Shown here piece by piece: positions 1 through 10,300 of a DNA stretch of 64,000 nt. This DNA is from Erodium maritimum. Its lineage: Eukaryota > Streptophyta > Magnoliopsida > Geraniales > Geraniaceae. Every line of letters begins with the position of its first letter. The stretch's first letter is position 1. The position numbers and the translations under genes are program-made. Under the pieces are notes generated by a model. That model was not told where the DNA came from. It saw nothing but the letters and a program-made list of their open reading frames with translations, and searched no databases. The DNA is taken from positions 64,066,336 to 64,130,335 of the forward strand of contig OY997592.1 in NCBI GenBank assembly GCA_963921825.1. The letters are read 5' to 3'.

Positions 1-1274
1 CTTTAACCGGGCAACAATAAAGATTGTTGTTGGACACATAGTTGTCTATGTGAGAGACGTGGTTGACTAATAAGGGATTTGTCACTCATGTAAATATGAG
101 AGATATCGTTTGGGCCCCTTGATAAGTGAGATTGCGGAAATGCATGGCCATACGAATTGATAAAAGAGTTATCACTTGCAGTCTACTTAAGATCAAGAAA
201 CGGCGATCGAATAAAATAAGGATGACGGTCCTATGCCCTATTCGATCGAGATATCGATGACAAAGGGATTAAGATATTGGCGGTAAAAGGTTAAGTCGTA
301 CTGACGATGATCATACACGTTTGGGTAGTCATAATGCCTTGCTAGAGGCCAACTATGACATGTGGACGAAACGGGAATTTCGGGTCCACTACCAAACAAA
401 TCGAATTGGACTTTGAAGTCTGAGCCGATCGGTCATACTTCCAAGCCGATCGGCTAAGTGAATAAAATAATATTATATTTGATACAATATTTATTTATTC
501 ATTAACTCGTTTTTCAATTACTAATATAATTAGATTATATTAGCAATTTAAAATGCAAAATAACTCTTTAATTTATGAAATTAAAATAGGGTTATCTTGC
601 ACATCCACTAACTCCTAAATTGTCTCCACTAGTCATGTTTAGAGAGGCCATAATGTGGTCACTTTTGGGAATTAGATAAGCATGCAAGAGGAGAGAAAAA
701 AAATTAGATTTTTCATTTGGGTTGAGAATGTTTCTCAAAGAGTAGAGAGAAAAACGAGTAGAGAGAAAAGAGAGAGGAAAATGTGTTCTTCATCTTGTGC
801 TAGCACACAAACGATTTTGGGAAGCATTGTTCAAGAACTACGTGTCTTTGATTCCTCCAAGAGGTTACGTAGGCGTCTTGGAAGACTCAAGTCAAATCAA
901 TTTGTTTCAGGTGTTCTTTGTTTGCAAGAGGAGAAGAAAAACGTGCCCAGATTTTTCTGCCCAGAATCTGTCCGACCAGCCACTGTAATGAGCACGATCG
1001 GAGGTTTATCCGAGATCCGATCGAGCTGATTCTTGAATTGAACGTTCTACACATATTGGTCTTCAATCTGACCGGAGGGATTTTCATTTCAACGGTTCGT
1101 TTCTGAGATATACGAGCTGCAAGTTGGTCCCTGTCTCGAACCAAGCTGAAAAATTGAAAGAGATAATTTCTCCTTTAATTTTGTTTGTCGGTTTACTCGG
1201 TATTACATGGATCCTGAGGCTATTCTAGGGAAGTTTTTTATTTTCCGCTGCGTTTTGCTCCCTAGAATTCAACA
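1..1274 (+). mobile_element. 3' portion of a Copia-type LTR (fossil, probably solo LTR)
   Basis: This stretch shares ordered blocks with the LTRs of the Copia element at 54373-62796. Examples are AAGGATGACGG followed by a CTATGCC block near 220, the 17-mer TACGTAGGCGTCTTGGA at 866-882 (also at 55869), and TTTTCCGCTGCG near 1232 before an end in CAACA at 1274. Between the blocks the sequence is strongly diverged, so this is an older or different subfamily. No primer-binding site follows 1274; LINE-derived sequence follows instead, which suggests a solo LTR. The left end lies outside the window, so its length and target duplication cannot be seen. Confidence 0.6.
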
Positions 1275-3046
1275 GTTCCAAATATGCTCGGGATAAGAAA
1301 GGGCCAGAGTCTACAACTTATTTGTGATCGGCTCGTGACTAAGATTGGATTGTAGGATGGCTAGATGATATCTGCAGGAGGCAAGAAGGTAATGATCCGT
1401 TCAGTCTTATAGGCCATGCTGATATATTCCATGAGTGCCTTTTTGCTTCCTGAAGGCTCTATTAATCAAATACACATTACACTGGCCCGATACTAGTAAG
1501 AGGGTACCCCGCGAAGAAAAAACTGATCATATGGAAATATTGGGAGAATATATGCAAGCCGAAGGAGGAGGGGGCATGACTTTCAGGGACATGAGGGACA
1601 TAAACATTTTCTTGTTGGCGAAAATGGGCTGAAAATTTCTTACTCAACCGGATAGGTTGGTGGCTCGGGTTTTTAAAGCTCGATATTACCCGAAGGGTGA
1701 CTTTCTCACAATAAATAAGGGACGTAACCCGAGCCATTTATGGATAGGGGTATGGGCTACACAGAGTCTTCTTTGTCAAGGCCTATGTCAGACTATTGGG
1801 GATGGTCGGTCAACACTAGTTGAAGGTATTCCGTGGCTTTTGGGGAATGATCCTATCATACCCTCTTACATGGTTCTCACACCAAATATGGTGGTCTCGG
1901 ATCTTGTTACACTATAGGGGGCGAGTGGGATGAACCGAAGCTCCGGGAAAATTTTCCCTAGGGGATTGTGGAGGATATTCTGCAGGTACCAGTCCTGATA
2001 CTTCATCATGATGACAAATGGTATTGGACATGCAATGTGCGAGGTGTATACACCTGTAAGGAGAGGTATAGGGCTCTGTCACGGGAAAACGGAAGGTGAC
2101 ATTATACAGGGGGAGTCACGATCTGGACATGTATGTGGGACCTGGACATACAACCTTGTATCAAGATCTTCTTATGGCTGGCTCTTTCGGGTACACTTCA
2201 GGTAGCGGAAAATCTCTGGAAAAAACGTGTCCCAATTCTAGAGGACTGCTCCCTCTATTAGATAGGGATAGAGACAGCTTCACACCTTCTCATGCATTGC
2301 ATTTTCGCATAGGGAGCTTGAGATTTGGCCAATCTACAAGTCCCAATCCTCCCATATTATACACTGATTGATTGGCTCTCACTAGTTCTGGCATTACTAG
2401 ATATAGACAAGAAATGCAAGATAGCAATGACCATGTGGGAAATCTAGAAAGCTAGAAATGGAATTGTTTCGGACCAATCTCACACGCTCCCTCAGAGTAT
2501 CATCGTTATAGTGCGGAGTAACCAGCATAGCTGGACTGGGGCGCATCTAGGACGGGAAAAGCTGAGCATACCTATCCGAAGAAGACAAAGGGGATGGTCC
2601 CTACCCCATGGCATGGACAACAATAAATGTGGATGGAGCTACCTTTGTTGATTCAAGTCAGATCAGATGGGGATGGATATGTAGATCAAAGCAAGGGGTC
2701 GTTTTAAAAGGCTGGAGTGGTACAAGTCAATGACATCTAGGGTCTGAGTTTGCAGAGGTACATGCAATCTTGCACGCCCTTCAGTGGGCACATGATCTCT
2801 CTCAGTCTAGGATTTTAGTGCGCAGTGATGCACAATATATGGTGCACTTGATCTAACGGAATAATCTAGTCTTTTCCCCTCTGGGTCGGCTAGTTGGTGG
2901 TTGTCAATTCATTTTATATTCTCTCAATGATGTTAAACTTGAGTATATTCCTAGGACAGCGGGCAGCCCAGTGGTTAGCCCGGGAGGCCCATTTTGTGTT
3001 TGTCCAGTCGTGGTCCGGATACCATATTACATATGCACTTGGTTGT
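1275..3046 (+). mobile_element. Decayed L1-type LINE, 3' part of ORF2 (zf-RVT and RNase H regions)
   Basis: Translation around 1640-1915 gives the segment found just after the reverse transcriptase in plant L1 LINEs (VARVFKARYYPKGDF, then IGDGRSTLVEGIPWL). Around 2730-2860 comes a plant LINE RNase H segment (EFAEVHAILHALQWAHD, then ILVRSDAQYMVHLI). The pieces lie in different frames with many stops, so this is a dead remnant of a LINE's last third. Its 5' side abuts the LTR ending at 1274, and its 3' side is interrupted by the foldback element at 3055. The RT core and endonuclease are absent. Confidence 0.75.
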
Positions 3047-3054
3047 ATTTTGAA

Positions 3055-3528
3055 GGGTTAATTATTGAAACTTACTCTTAAGTATTGGTCACGAACACTA
3101 CACTACCCAACATTTCAAAATGACAAATGCAATACCTAAAGTATTGGTCACGCAATTTCGTTAGTAAAAATGGATGAAATATTTCTTTTCATTAGTCATA
3201 TGACCTCAAATTTCATATAATGGATGGTAAAATGACGTTTTTCCTTAATTATTTGACTTTTATACATTTTATAAGGAACATTACCATTGTACCCTCGTTA
3301 TTGTTCCTTATATAATGTATAGAGGTCAAATACTTAAGGGGGAAAACGTCATTTTATCATCCATTATATGACACTTTAGGTCATATGAGTAATGGAATGG
3401 AATATTCCGTCCATTTTTACTAACAAAATCGCGTGACTAATACTTAAAGTACTGCATTTGTCATTTTAAATGTTAGGTAGTGTAGTGTTCGTGATTAATA
3501 CTTAAGAGTAATTTTCAATATTTAACCC
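3055..3528. mobile_element. Mutator-type foldback MITE, 474 bp
   Basis: Almost the whole element is one imperfect palindrome: the left arm starts GGGTTAATTATTGAAA and the right arm is its near reverse complement, ending TTTAACCC. The flanks are TATTTTGAA (3046-3054) and TATTTTGGA (3529-3537), a 9-bp target duplication with one mismatch. Long inverted repeats with a 9-bp duplication are the mark of Mutator-like elements. There is no coding capacity. It is inserted at the decayed end of the LINE. Confidence 0.85.
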
Positions 3529-3537
3529 TATTTTGGA

Positions 3538-5040
3538 ACACTTCGAATTCAGATAATAATATCCACATCTACGATTTAAAAACATTAACATGTCTTAAAG
3601 TAGGAAATATTACATTAGTTAAACGTGAAATATTAAATTAATTAAAATACAAATCACCTAATCTCTATTAAGGAAGTATTAAATAATCTAATCATCAATT
3701 AAGAAATCCTAAATAACTTCATCATAAATTAAAAAAATATAAGATTCAACATATCGTAAAGTAAGGAAACTTAAATTAATTAAAATATGAAATATTAAAA
3801 GCCTAATCTTTAAGTAATAAATGGTCTTACCACGTGACAATTTGGTATAAGATGGCATGGCAGAATCGACATGTATGAGATGTCGATGAATCTTCGACGT
3901 CTAGTTAGAACTCATGGATTTGAGACACAAATTCGACCCAAAAAATATGATTACACCTTGTTTTCGGGATTTTGAGACCGAATCAACCCATGTAATAGAC
4001 CTCATTGCATATGCTCTTATGGTTTCACTTTATACATAAACACACCATCAAGATATGAAAGAAAATTATCTTTTATTAATTAATTAATATAATTTATCTT
4101 ATTAGGTTAATCATGGCATAATTCTTTAGATCACATAATATCTCGTATATGCGGCTAAAAAAACATAATATCGCATATACAAACACATGTATCGCAAAGG
4201 GTTAAGGGCTCTCTAGACCCTAGTGTTCGTTAATCGTCATGTACACGTTGTGTTGAAGTCGCCGCACAACCGCCACACAAGATCTTCATGAGTCTCATAG
4301 TCTTCATTTTGGAAGTCCTTGTGCTTTTCTCTCCAACGCCTCTAAAATCTAAGCGTCATCGTGTCTGAAGGACGATGCATCTCTGTCGATAATCGGCGGC
4401 TAGTTGTCGTGGTGGTTCTCCTCTTCCTCATGCTAGCTTCTCGCCCGTCATGATCGTGGCCAAGAGCAAGTGTACACCTGACGACATAACTAGACCACGA
4501 GTTCTCACCGCCGATGACGAGCGGGATTCAATATCAGGTGTTTTTATTGGCTCACACAATCAAGCGAGGTATGATACAGACACTTGTAAAGAACTGGGAC
4601 GACAGAAAGAGAAGCGTCACGCTCCCCTCACGATTTACTCTAGTCTTTTTACACGTGTATTGCGTTTGAGGTAAATGGATAACACATATAAAATATTGGA
4701 AGGATCTAGGCTTAGATTTAGGTGGGTGTCCCTTAATGCCAGCCATAGTTCAAACCATCTAAAGTAAACATTTTTTAGCACAAGCAAATTTGAAATACTC
4801 TAAAGAACACACATACATAATTGTTCAACCGTGAATCAACATTGGCTACGACATGGGAGTAATTAAAAGAGGAGAAAGCAGTATGAGGCTCCACGTTACA
4901 CAACACATTATATCCAACTAACATGCATACGTACGCAGATCTAGAAGTCAAACCAAAATATTATATCTCCGCTTCAACATCCCTCAGCTCATCTTCTTTC
5001 TCATCATTCAAATAATAGAAATATCCCACGAAAAGGATGC
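3538..5040. other. AT-rich intergenic DNA upstream of laccase 1
   Basis: I see no gene here. The DNA is AT-rich to about 4200, then mixed to 4680. A 74-codon frame at 4450-4674 has no recognisable motif. A short direct repeat, CATAATATC plus flanking bases, occurs near 4135 and 4167. The last few hundred bases presumably hold the laccase 1 promoter. Confidence 0.6.
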
Positions 5041-5048
5041 ATCCCAAG

Positions 5049-5057
5049 TATATATAA
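5049..5057 (+). promoter_or_regulatory. Possible TATA box of laccase 1
   Basis: TATATATAA lies 39 bp before the ATG at 5096. If used, the 5' leader would be only about 10-20 nt. A more distal AT-rich motif near 4955 is an alternative. Confidence 0.35.
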
Positions 5058-5095
5058 TTAGCCACCTTTCTTCTTATTCTCATAAGTTGGTCATC

Positions 5096-8000
5096 ATGGA
5101 GAAGCTTCAACATCTTCTCCCATGGCTTCTTCTGGGTATTGTCTTCTTCGTCGTCACGATGAGTGGCATTGCGAAGGGAGAAGTTCACTACCATGATTTC
5201 ATCGTGAGTGTCAAGACTCCATCTTCTATATCTTTCTTCCTCCTTTTCTTCTCGTCTCTTTTCGTGAACTCGTTCTTCTTCTTCTTCTTTGGTGTCATAT
5301 AGGTGAAGGAGAAGAACTTCACAAGATTGTGCAAGACCAAGAGCATGCTTGTGGTGAACGAGCAATTTCCTGGACCGACAGTTTATGTTCGTAAAGGCGA
5401 TACTATGTTTGTTAACGTCCAGAATCAAGGAGGTTACGGATTTACTATTCATTGGTAAGTGTCCTCACTTGTCAAGTGAAGTGCTCATGTCTTTTATTTA
5501 GTTATTTTTGGTTTGTACTTGCATATATGTTTCGATATTTGCATTCCAAATAAACAAATCAATATGGGGAATGTTAGGTGAGAAAGCAATAAAAGATATA
5601 TTAATTTGCATTCATGGTTGGGTGGAAGCTGTCTAGTGAAGTCAGATGAATTTATTCTGTAGTAGATTTCTTTTATGTTTCATAGATTTGGGGACCTATT
5701 TGTAATACACAAAACTAGCAATTTCAAAATATAATCCAACTTCACACATTACATAAAATAGTGCAAATGAGGACAAACAGAGTCAACATGGTCTATAGTA
5801 ATGTTTAGTGTTGTACTACTAATACTTAATTATTGATTAATTGATATCATCACAAATATCCGTGTAAGGACAAGTTGTTATTATTGGCATAATGACACCT
5901 ATATAGAGTAGTTATAATTTGGGTAAACTACAAATACATACCTCAAACTTGTCACGATTAACTGATATTTATCCTCATGTTTTTTTGTAACCGATACATA
6001 CTTAAATGTTTCGAAAATTAACGCAAAGCCCCTGTAAACAGGTAAAATGACGAAAATACCCTGAAGTGATTTTTTAAATAATTTTTAAAAAATAAAACTG
6101 AAGTGATTTTTTAAATAGAACTGAAGTGATTTAATAAGTACATATATATACCTAACAAAAGTGATTTTTAATTTTTTTTTAAGTAATTACTGAAATGTAG
6201 TTGAGGGCATTTTCGTCATTTTACCTGTCTGCTTGGGCTATCTGTTAATAAACTAAACATTTGAGTATGTATCGGTTACAAAAAAACATGAGGATAGGTA
6301 CCAGTTAATCGTGACAAGTTTGGGGTAGGTATTTGTAGTTTACCCTTATAATTTTAAGGGTATGTCAGTAGAAATCATTTAAAGTGAATCATATATGTCG
6401 ATAAAGATACAACGAATTTTAACAAGATTTATTTTGTTTGTTTTGTTTCAAGGCATGGAGTAAAACAACCTAGAAATCCATGGTCAGACGGTCCAGAATA
6501 CGTAACACAGTGTGCGATTGAACCTGGACAAAACTTCACTTACGAGGTTATATTCAGTATAGAACAAGGAACGTTATGGTGGCATGCACATAGTAATTGG
6601 ACAAGAAATACAGTTCATGGTGCCATTGTTATCCAACCAGCTGAGGGGACCATGTATCCCTTCCCCAAACCTTACGGGGAACAAACCCTTATATTAGGTA
6701 ATAATATTACCAAATCAGTACATATGTTTTTCAGTTTTAATTTTATTCATGTTATGATATATATGGGACCTCTTCTACCTAGAGCTTGTGTGTGTCCTTT
6801 GTTAGGATTTTCTCTCTTCTTTTTTCACTTGCTTGTTCAGTGTTTTTTTTGTGTGGAATAAATTGGTTTTGTAAATTTTACAGGATCTTGGTATGAATAC
6901 GATGTGAATTTATTAGTTGAAGAGGATCTGGAAACCGGAGCTGACTTGCCTGTCTCAAATTCTTACCTAATTAATGGTCAGCCAGGAGATTTCATGGCGT
7001 GCTCTAAAGGTATCAGCCGCTAACGTTTCTCATTAAATTAATTATATTTATCTAGAGATCTCCAAAACTAATCTAGCTGACTGTTGAAAACAAAAGTAAG
7101 ATAGAAAAAAAAAGTAAACGAGGGAAAGCAAAAAAATATTAAAATACTCCCATCAGCCGGTAACGTATCCGTTGACGGTAAGTTTACCTACGACGCGAAC
7201 AGCCGACGGATAGAAGATTGTGAAGAATATAACTCCAACAACCAGCGCTATCAGCCTACCACTGAAGGCCGCTAGTTGATAATGTTGGCTGATAATTTTT
7301 TTTAATTTTTTTTATTCGAATAGCAAATACACACAACCTATCACTGAAGATATTCTTATACTCATTTTCTACCTCGGTATTCTATCTTTCTCAAAATTTC
7401 AAGTTAGAAGAACATGATAACAATGTGAAAATCGATGACGCCCAGACAAACTAGGCACATGAAAAACTGACATAATTTAATGTAACGAGGTCTAATTAAC
7501 CATTCTAACTATTTTGATCCATGCTTTTCAAGAATTCATATTTTACACCTAAAAATAGATTATGAAACTTTCCTATCTTGGTTTATACAGATTCAACTTT
7601 CCGTTGGTCGGTTGATTATGGCGAGACCTATCTTCTTCGCATCATCAATGCGGTGATGAACGCCGAGGTTTTCTTCGAGATCGCCGGCCACAATCTAACG
7701 GTGGTCGGGATGGACGCCGCTTACTTAAAACCATTAGTGACCAGCTACATCATGATAGCTCCGGGACAGACCATGGACGTTTTGGTCACTGCAAACCAAC
7801 CATCCCTAGGCCGATACTACATGGCCGCTAGGCAATTATACACCGACAAAGCATCTTACACCGACTTTGACCACACCAACACTACTGCCATTTTGGAGTA
7901 CAACGGTGGTGACTCCGCCGCCACTCCGACCTTCCCGGAGAGCCTTCCGATGTACACGGACTCCGCCGCCGGATACGCCTTCATGACACAGCTACGAAGC

Positions 8001-10003
8001 CTTGCCAATGAAGAGTACCCTGTGAATGTTCCTACGAACATCACAACCCGCATGTTCATTACGGTTTCATTGGCGTTATATGTTTATGATATCGACACCG
8101 ATTATGACAAGGTTTCCATTGGTGCCAGCATGAACAACATTAGTTGGGTTAATCCAGCAACCGATGTTCTCCAGGCTTACTACAGGTATAATTTCTTTAT
8201 TACTTTACTCTTTTGTTAGAACATAAGATTATAATTGACGTTTGGGAAAACTCTGGGTCCTAACTTTTTTGAACGTTTCGTTTTGACGTCCTAACCCAGA
8301 CCAACGTTTCGTTACAGTTTCATACACGAAAGGTTGGAACTTTTACAAAACCTGATATGAACCGTTCAAATTAACAATTTCGTTAACATAGGAAGTGAAA
8401 AATCGAAACTACAACTCCATTCACGCTAACCTTTCAACTCCTCATGCCCGTTAAACATGCAATTAGAACACTTAGTATACATATCCAACAATTTTTCAAC
8501 ACTGAATTTCAAAATAATGCATTATTTTGGGAAAGAGGAGCTGAAAGGTTAACGTGAATGGAATTGTAGTTTCGACTTTTCACTTCCTATGTTAACGAAA
8601 TCGTTAATTTGAACGGTTCATATCAGGTTTTGTAAAAGTTCCAACCTTTCGTGTATGGAACTGTAACGAAACGTTGGTCTGGGCTAGGACGTCAAAACGA
8701 AATGTTGAAAAATATTAGGAACCAGAGTCATCCCTTGAGGTTTTAACTCTCAGCTTGACCTGTTAATCGAGTACATCCACCGTATCAGAGTTTGGTACTT
8801 GTACCTCACCGACACATTCAAATCCCATTCCCTTCAAAAATATATAGTTTGATGTTTACTTAGAGCATCCACAACGCCAAACGCTGGTATTGACAGGGAT
8901 TTGCTGGCTGGAAGGATTAAAAAATTGTTTTTGAGTCTTACCGCCAGCAGGAACAACCGACACACTCCAGTCCTAGGTGGTAAGAGCTGGTAATTAATAA
9001 GTGCCTTTTTCTTCATAATTTTGCTCGCCGCCGGCGTTGAGCTCATCGTCAACCCTCACTGCCAGCGTTTTCCCCGCCAACTCACCGTCAATTCTCTGTC
9101 GTTGATTGCTCACCGCCAGCTCCCCCTAGCAATGTGGATGCTCTTATCTAACTTGTCCTTACACTAAATCAGAAAGACACTTGCCCAACCGAAAATTTAG
9201 TTTGACCTAATCACCGACCGAATAGGTTGGTCGGTGATAAATGCTTCCGGAGCAGTGTTAGTGAACCAGGCCTTGTATTAGGAATTTTGTTAAATTTCCT
9301 TTTTCATTACAAGAAGTAATAGTATATTGTTATGATTATTTGAATGTACATAGTTTTTGACCATTATGGCAGGAACCTAAGTGGTTTTTTTACGGAAGAC
9401 TTCCCGGATGAGCCACCAACTTACTACAACTTTACAGCTGATGATTTGGGAATCAATACTACGGTCCCAATCAGGGCAACCAAAGTGAAGATGCTCGATT
9501 TCAACGAACAAGTGGAGATTGTGTACCAATCCACGAACGTGCTAAACGCGTCCGAGGATCACCCGATGCATTTGCACGGGCATAGTTTTTACGTCGTTGG
9601 AGCTGGCGGAGGAATATTCAATCCTGAAATTCATCCCAAGACTTACAATTTGATCGATCCGCCTTTCGTGAACACTGCTACCCTTCCAAAGAATGGTTGG
9701 CTTACTATCCGATTCACTGCAAACAATCCTGGTACGTTCCTTGTTTATAATAAGATCAATTAGCATAATGTCACATTTTTATTGATGTGACTTTTGTTTT
9801 GTTTAGGAGTATGGCTGTGGCATTGTCACTTGGACCGGCACCTGAGTTGGGGGATGAACACGGTTTTCATAGTAAGGAATGGCGGCACGGTCGAGTCCAC
9901 GATGCGAGACCCGCCGCTGGACATGCCCTCCTGCAAGGCTTCATCGGTGGTTCTACTACACGAGGCTTTCAATTTAGTTGAGGAAAGAAAATCTGTTGTT
10001 TAA
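5096..10003 (+). CDS. Laccase 1 (LAC14/15-like multicopper oxidase), 7 exons
   Basis: Secreted blue-copper oxidase expected to couple one-electron oxidation of phenolics to reduction of O2 to water in the apoplast. Exons: 5096-5203, 5303-5454, 6453-6697, 6884-7009, 7591-8185, 9373-9731, 9807-10003; all introns are GT-AG and the frame gives 593 aa. Residues 1-28 form a hydrophobic signal peptide. Copper motifs are complete: HWHG (exons 2/3), WWHAHS (exon 3), [10 protein letters not shown] (exon 6) and [12 protein letters not shown] (exon 7). The axial type-1 position is Met rather than the Leu usual in plant laccases. Many N-glycosylation sites are present. The ATG at 5096 is the only one in frame that leads the signal peptide. 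Exon lengths 152, 245 and 126 match laccase 2 exactly. Intron 2 carries a foldback element, and intron 5 carries a foldback and a PIF/Harbinger element. Overall sequence character suggests the LAC14/15 (TT10-like) group; assignment within it is inference. Confidence 0.93.
5921..6345. mobile_element. Mutator-type foldback MITE in laccase 1 intron 2 (copy 1)
   Basis: A 425-bp element with ends GGGTAAACTACAAATAC and GTATTTGTAGTTTACCC. It is flanked on both sides by the perfect 9-bp duplication TTATAATTT (5912-5920 and 6346-6354). The interior has repeated AAGTGATTTTTTAAA blocks and no coding capacity. A close relative, inverted, lies in laccase 2 intron 5 (18357-18766). Confidence 0.92.
8244..8734. 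mobile_element. Mutator-type foldback MITE in laccase 1 intron 5
   Basis: A 491-bp near-perfect palindrome. The left arm reads GGGAAAACTCTGGGTCCTAA and the right arm returns as TTAGGAACCAGAGTCATCCC; the arms stay complementary for more than 200 bp. Flanks TTGACGTTT (8235-8243) and TTGAGGTTT (8735-8743) form a 9-bp duplication with one mismatch. A diverged relative lies at 26644-27590. Confidence 0.87.
8863..9143. mobile_element. PIF/Harbinger-type MITE in laccase 1 intron 5
   Basis: A 281-bp element with inverted ends GAGCATCCACA and TGTGGATGCTC and the duplication TTA at 8860-8862 and 9144-9146. The subterminal sequence is rich in CGCCAGC/GCTGGC words. Ends and duplication match the coding PIF/Harbinger elements at 14058-15723 and 39660-41630, so it is probably mobilised by the same machinery. 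Confidence 0.88.
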
Positions 10004-10300
10004 AATGAGGTGTTGGGTATTGTATTGTATGTTTGGGAGAGAATCAAATAAAATTATATATTAAATTTTCAAATATTTTTTTTGATCAGCAAATAGAAGG
10101 ATCCTTGGCTATAAAAAGAACAAGAAACAAGGGCAAGCCCTTAAAGTATAGACACGGGCATTGCAAACAATGAAACCCTAAAATAAGATCTAAAAATCTA
10201 AATTTACCAAACATGAAGTACAGATCATGGAAGCCACGGTGATTTCTCAGTAAAATTTCAAATATAAATGCCAACACATGATATAATTATACGTGTGTTT
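10004..10300 (-). other. Laccase 1 3' flank and possible LINE tail
   Basis: AATAAA near 10047 is a plausible polyadenylation signal for laccase 1. From about 10080, read on the - strand, sequence ending TTTGCTGATCAAAAAAAA resembles the A-rich 3' tail of a plant LINE. Only about 200 bp can be assigned and no protein domain is visible. Confidence 0.35.

Noticed and set aside
4961-5452. 163-codon frame on the - strand
   Set aside because: It is antisense to laccase 1 exons 1-2; the long Glu/Arg run comes from a TTC-rich intron.
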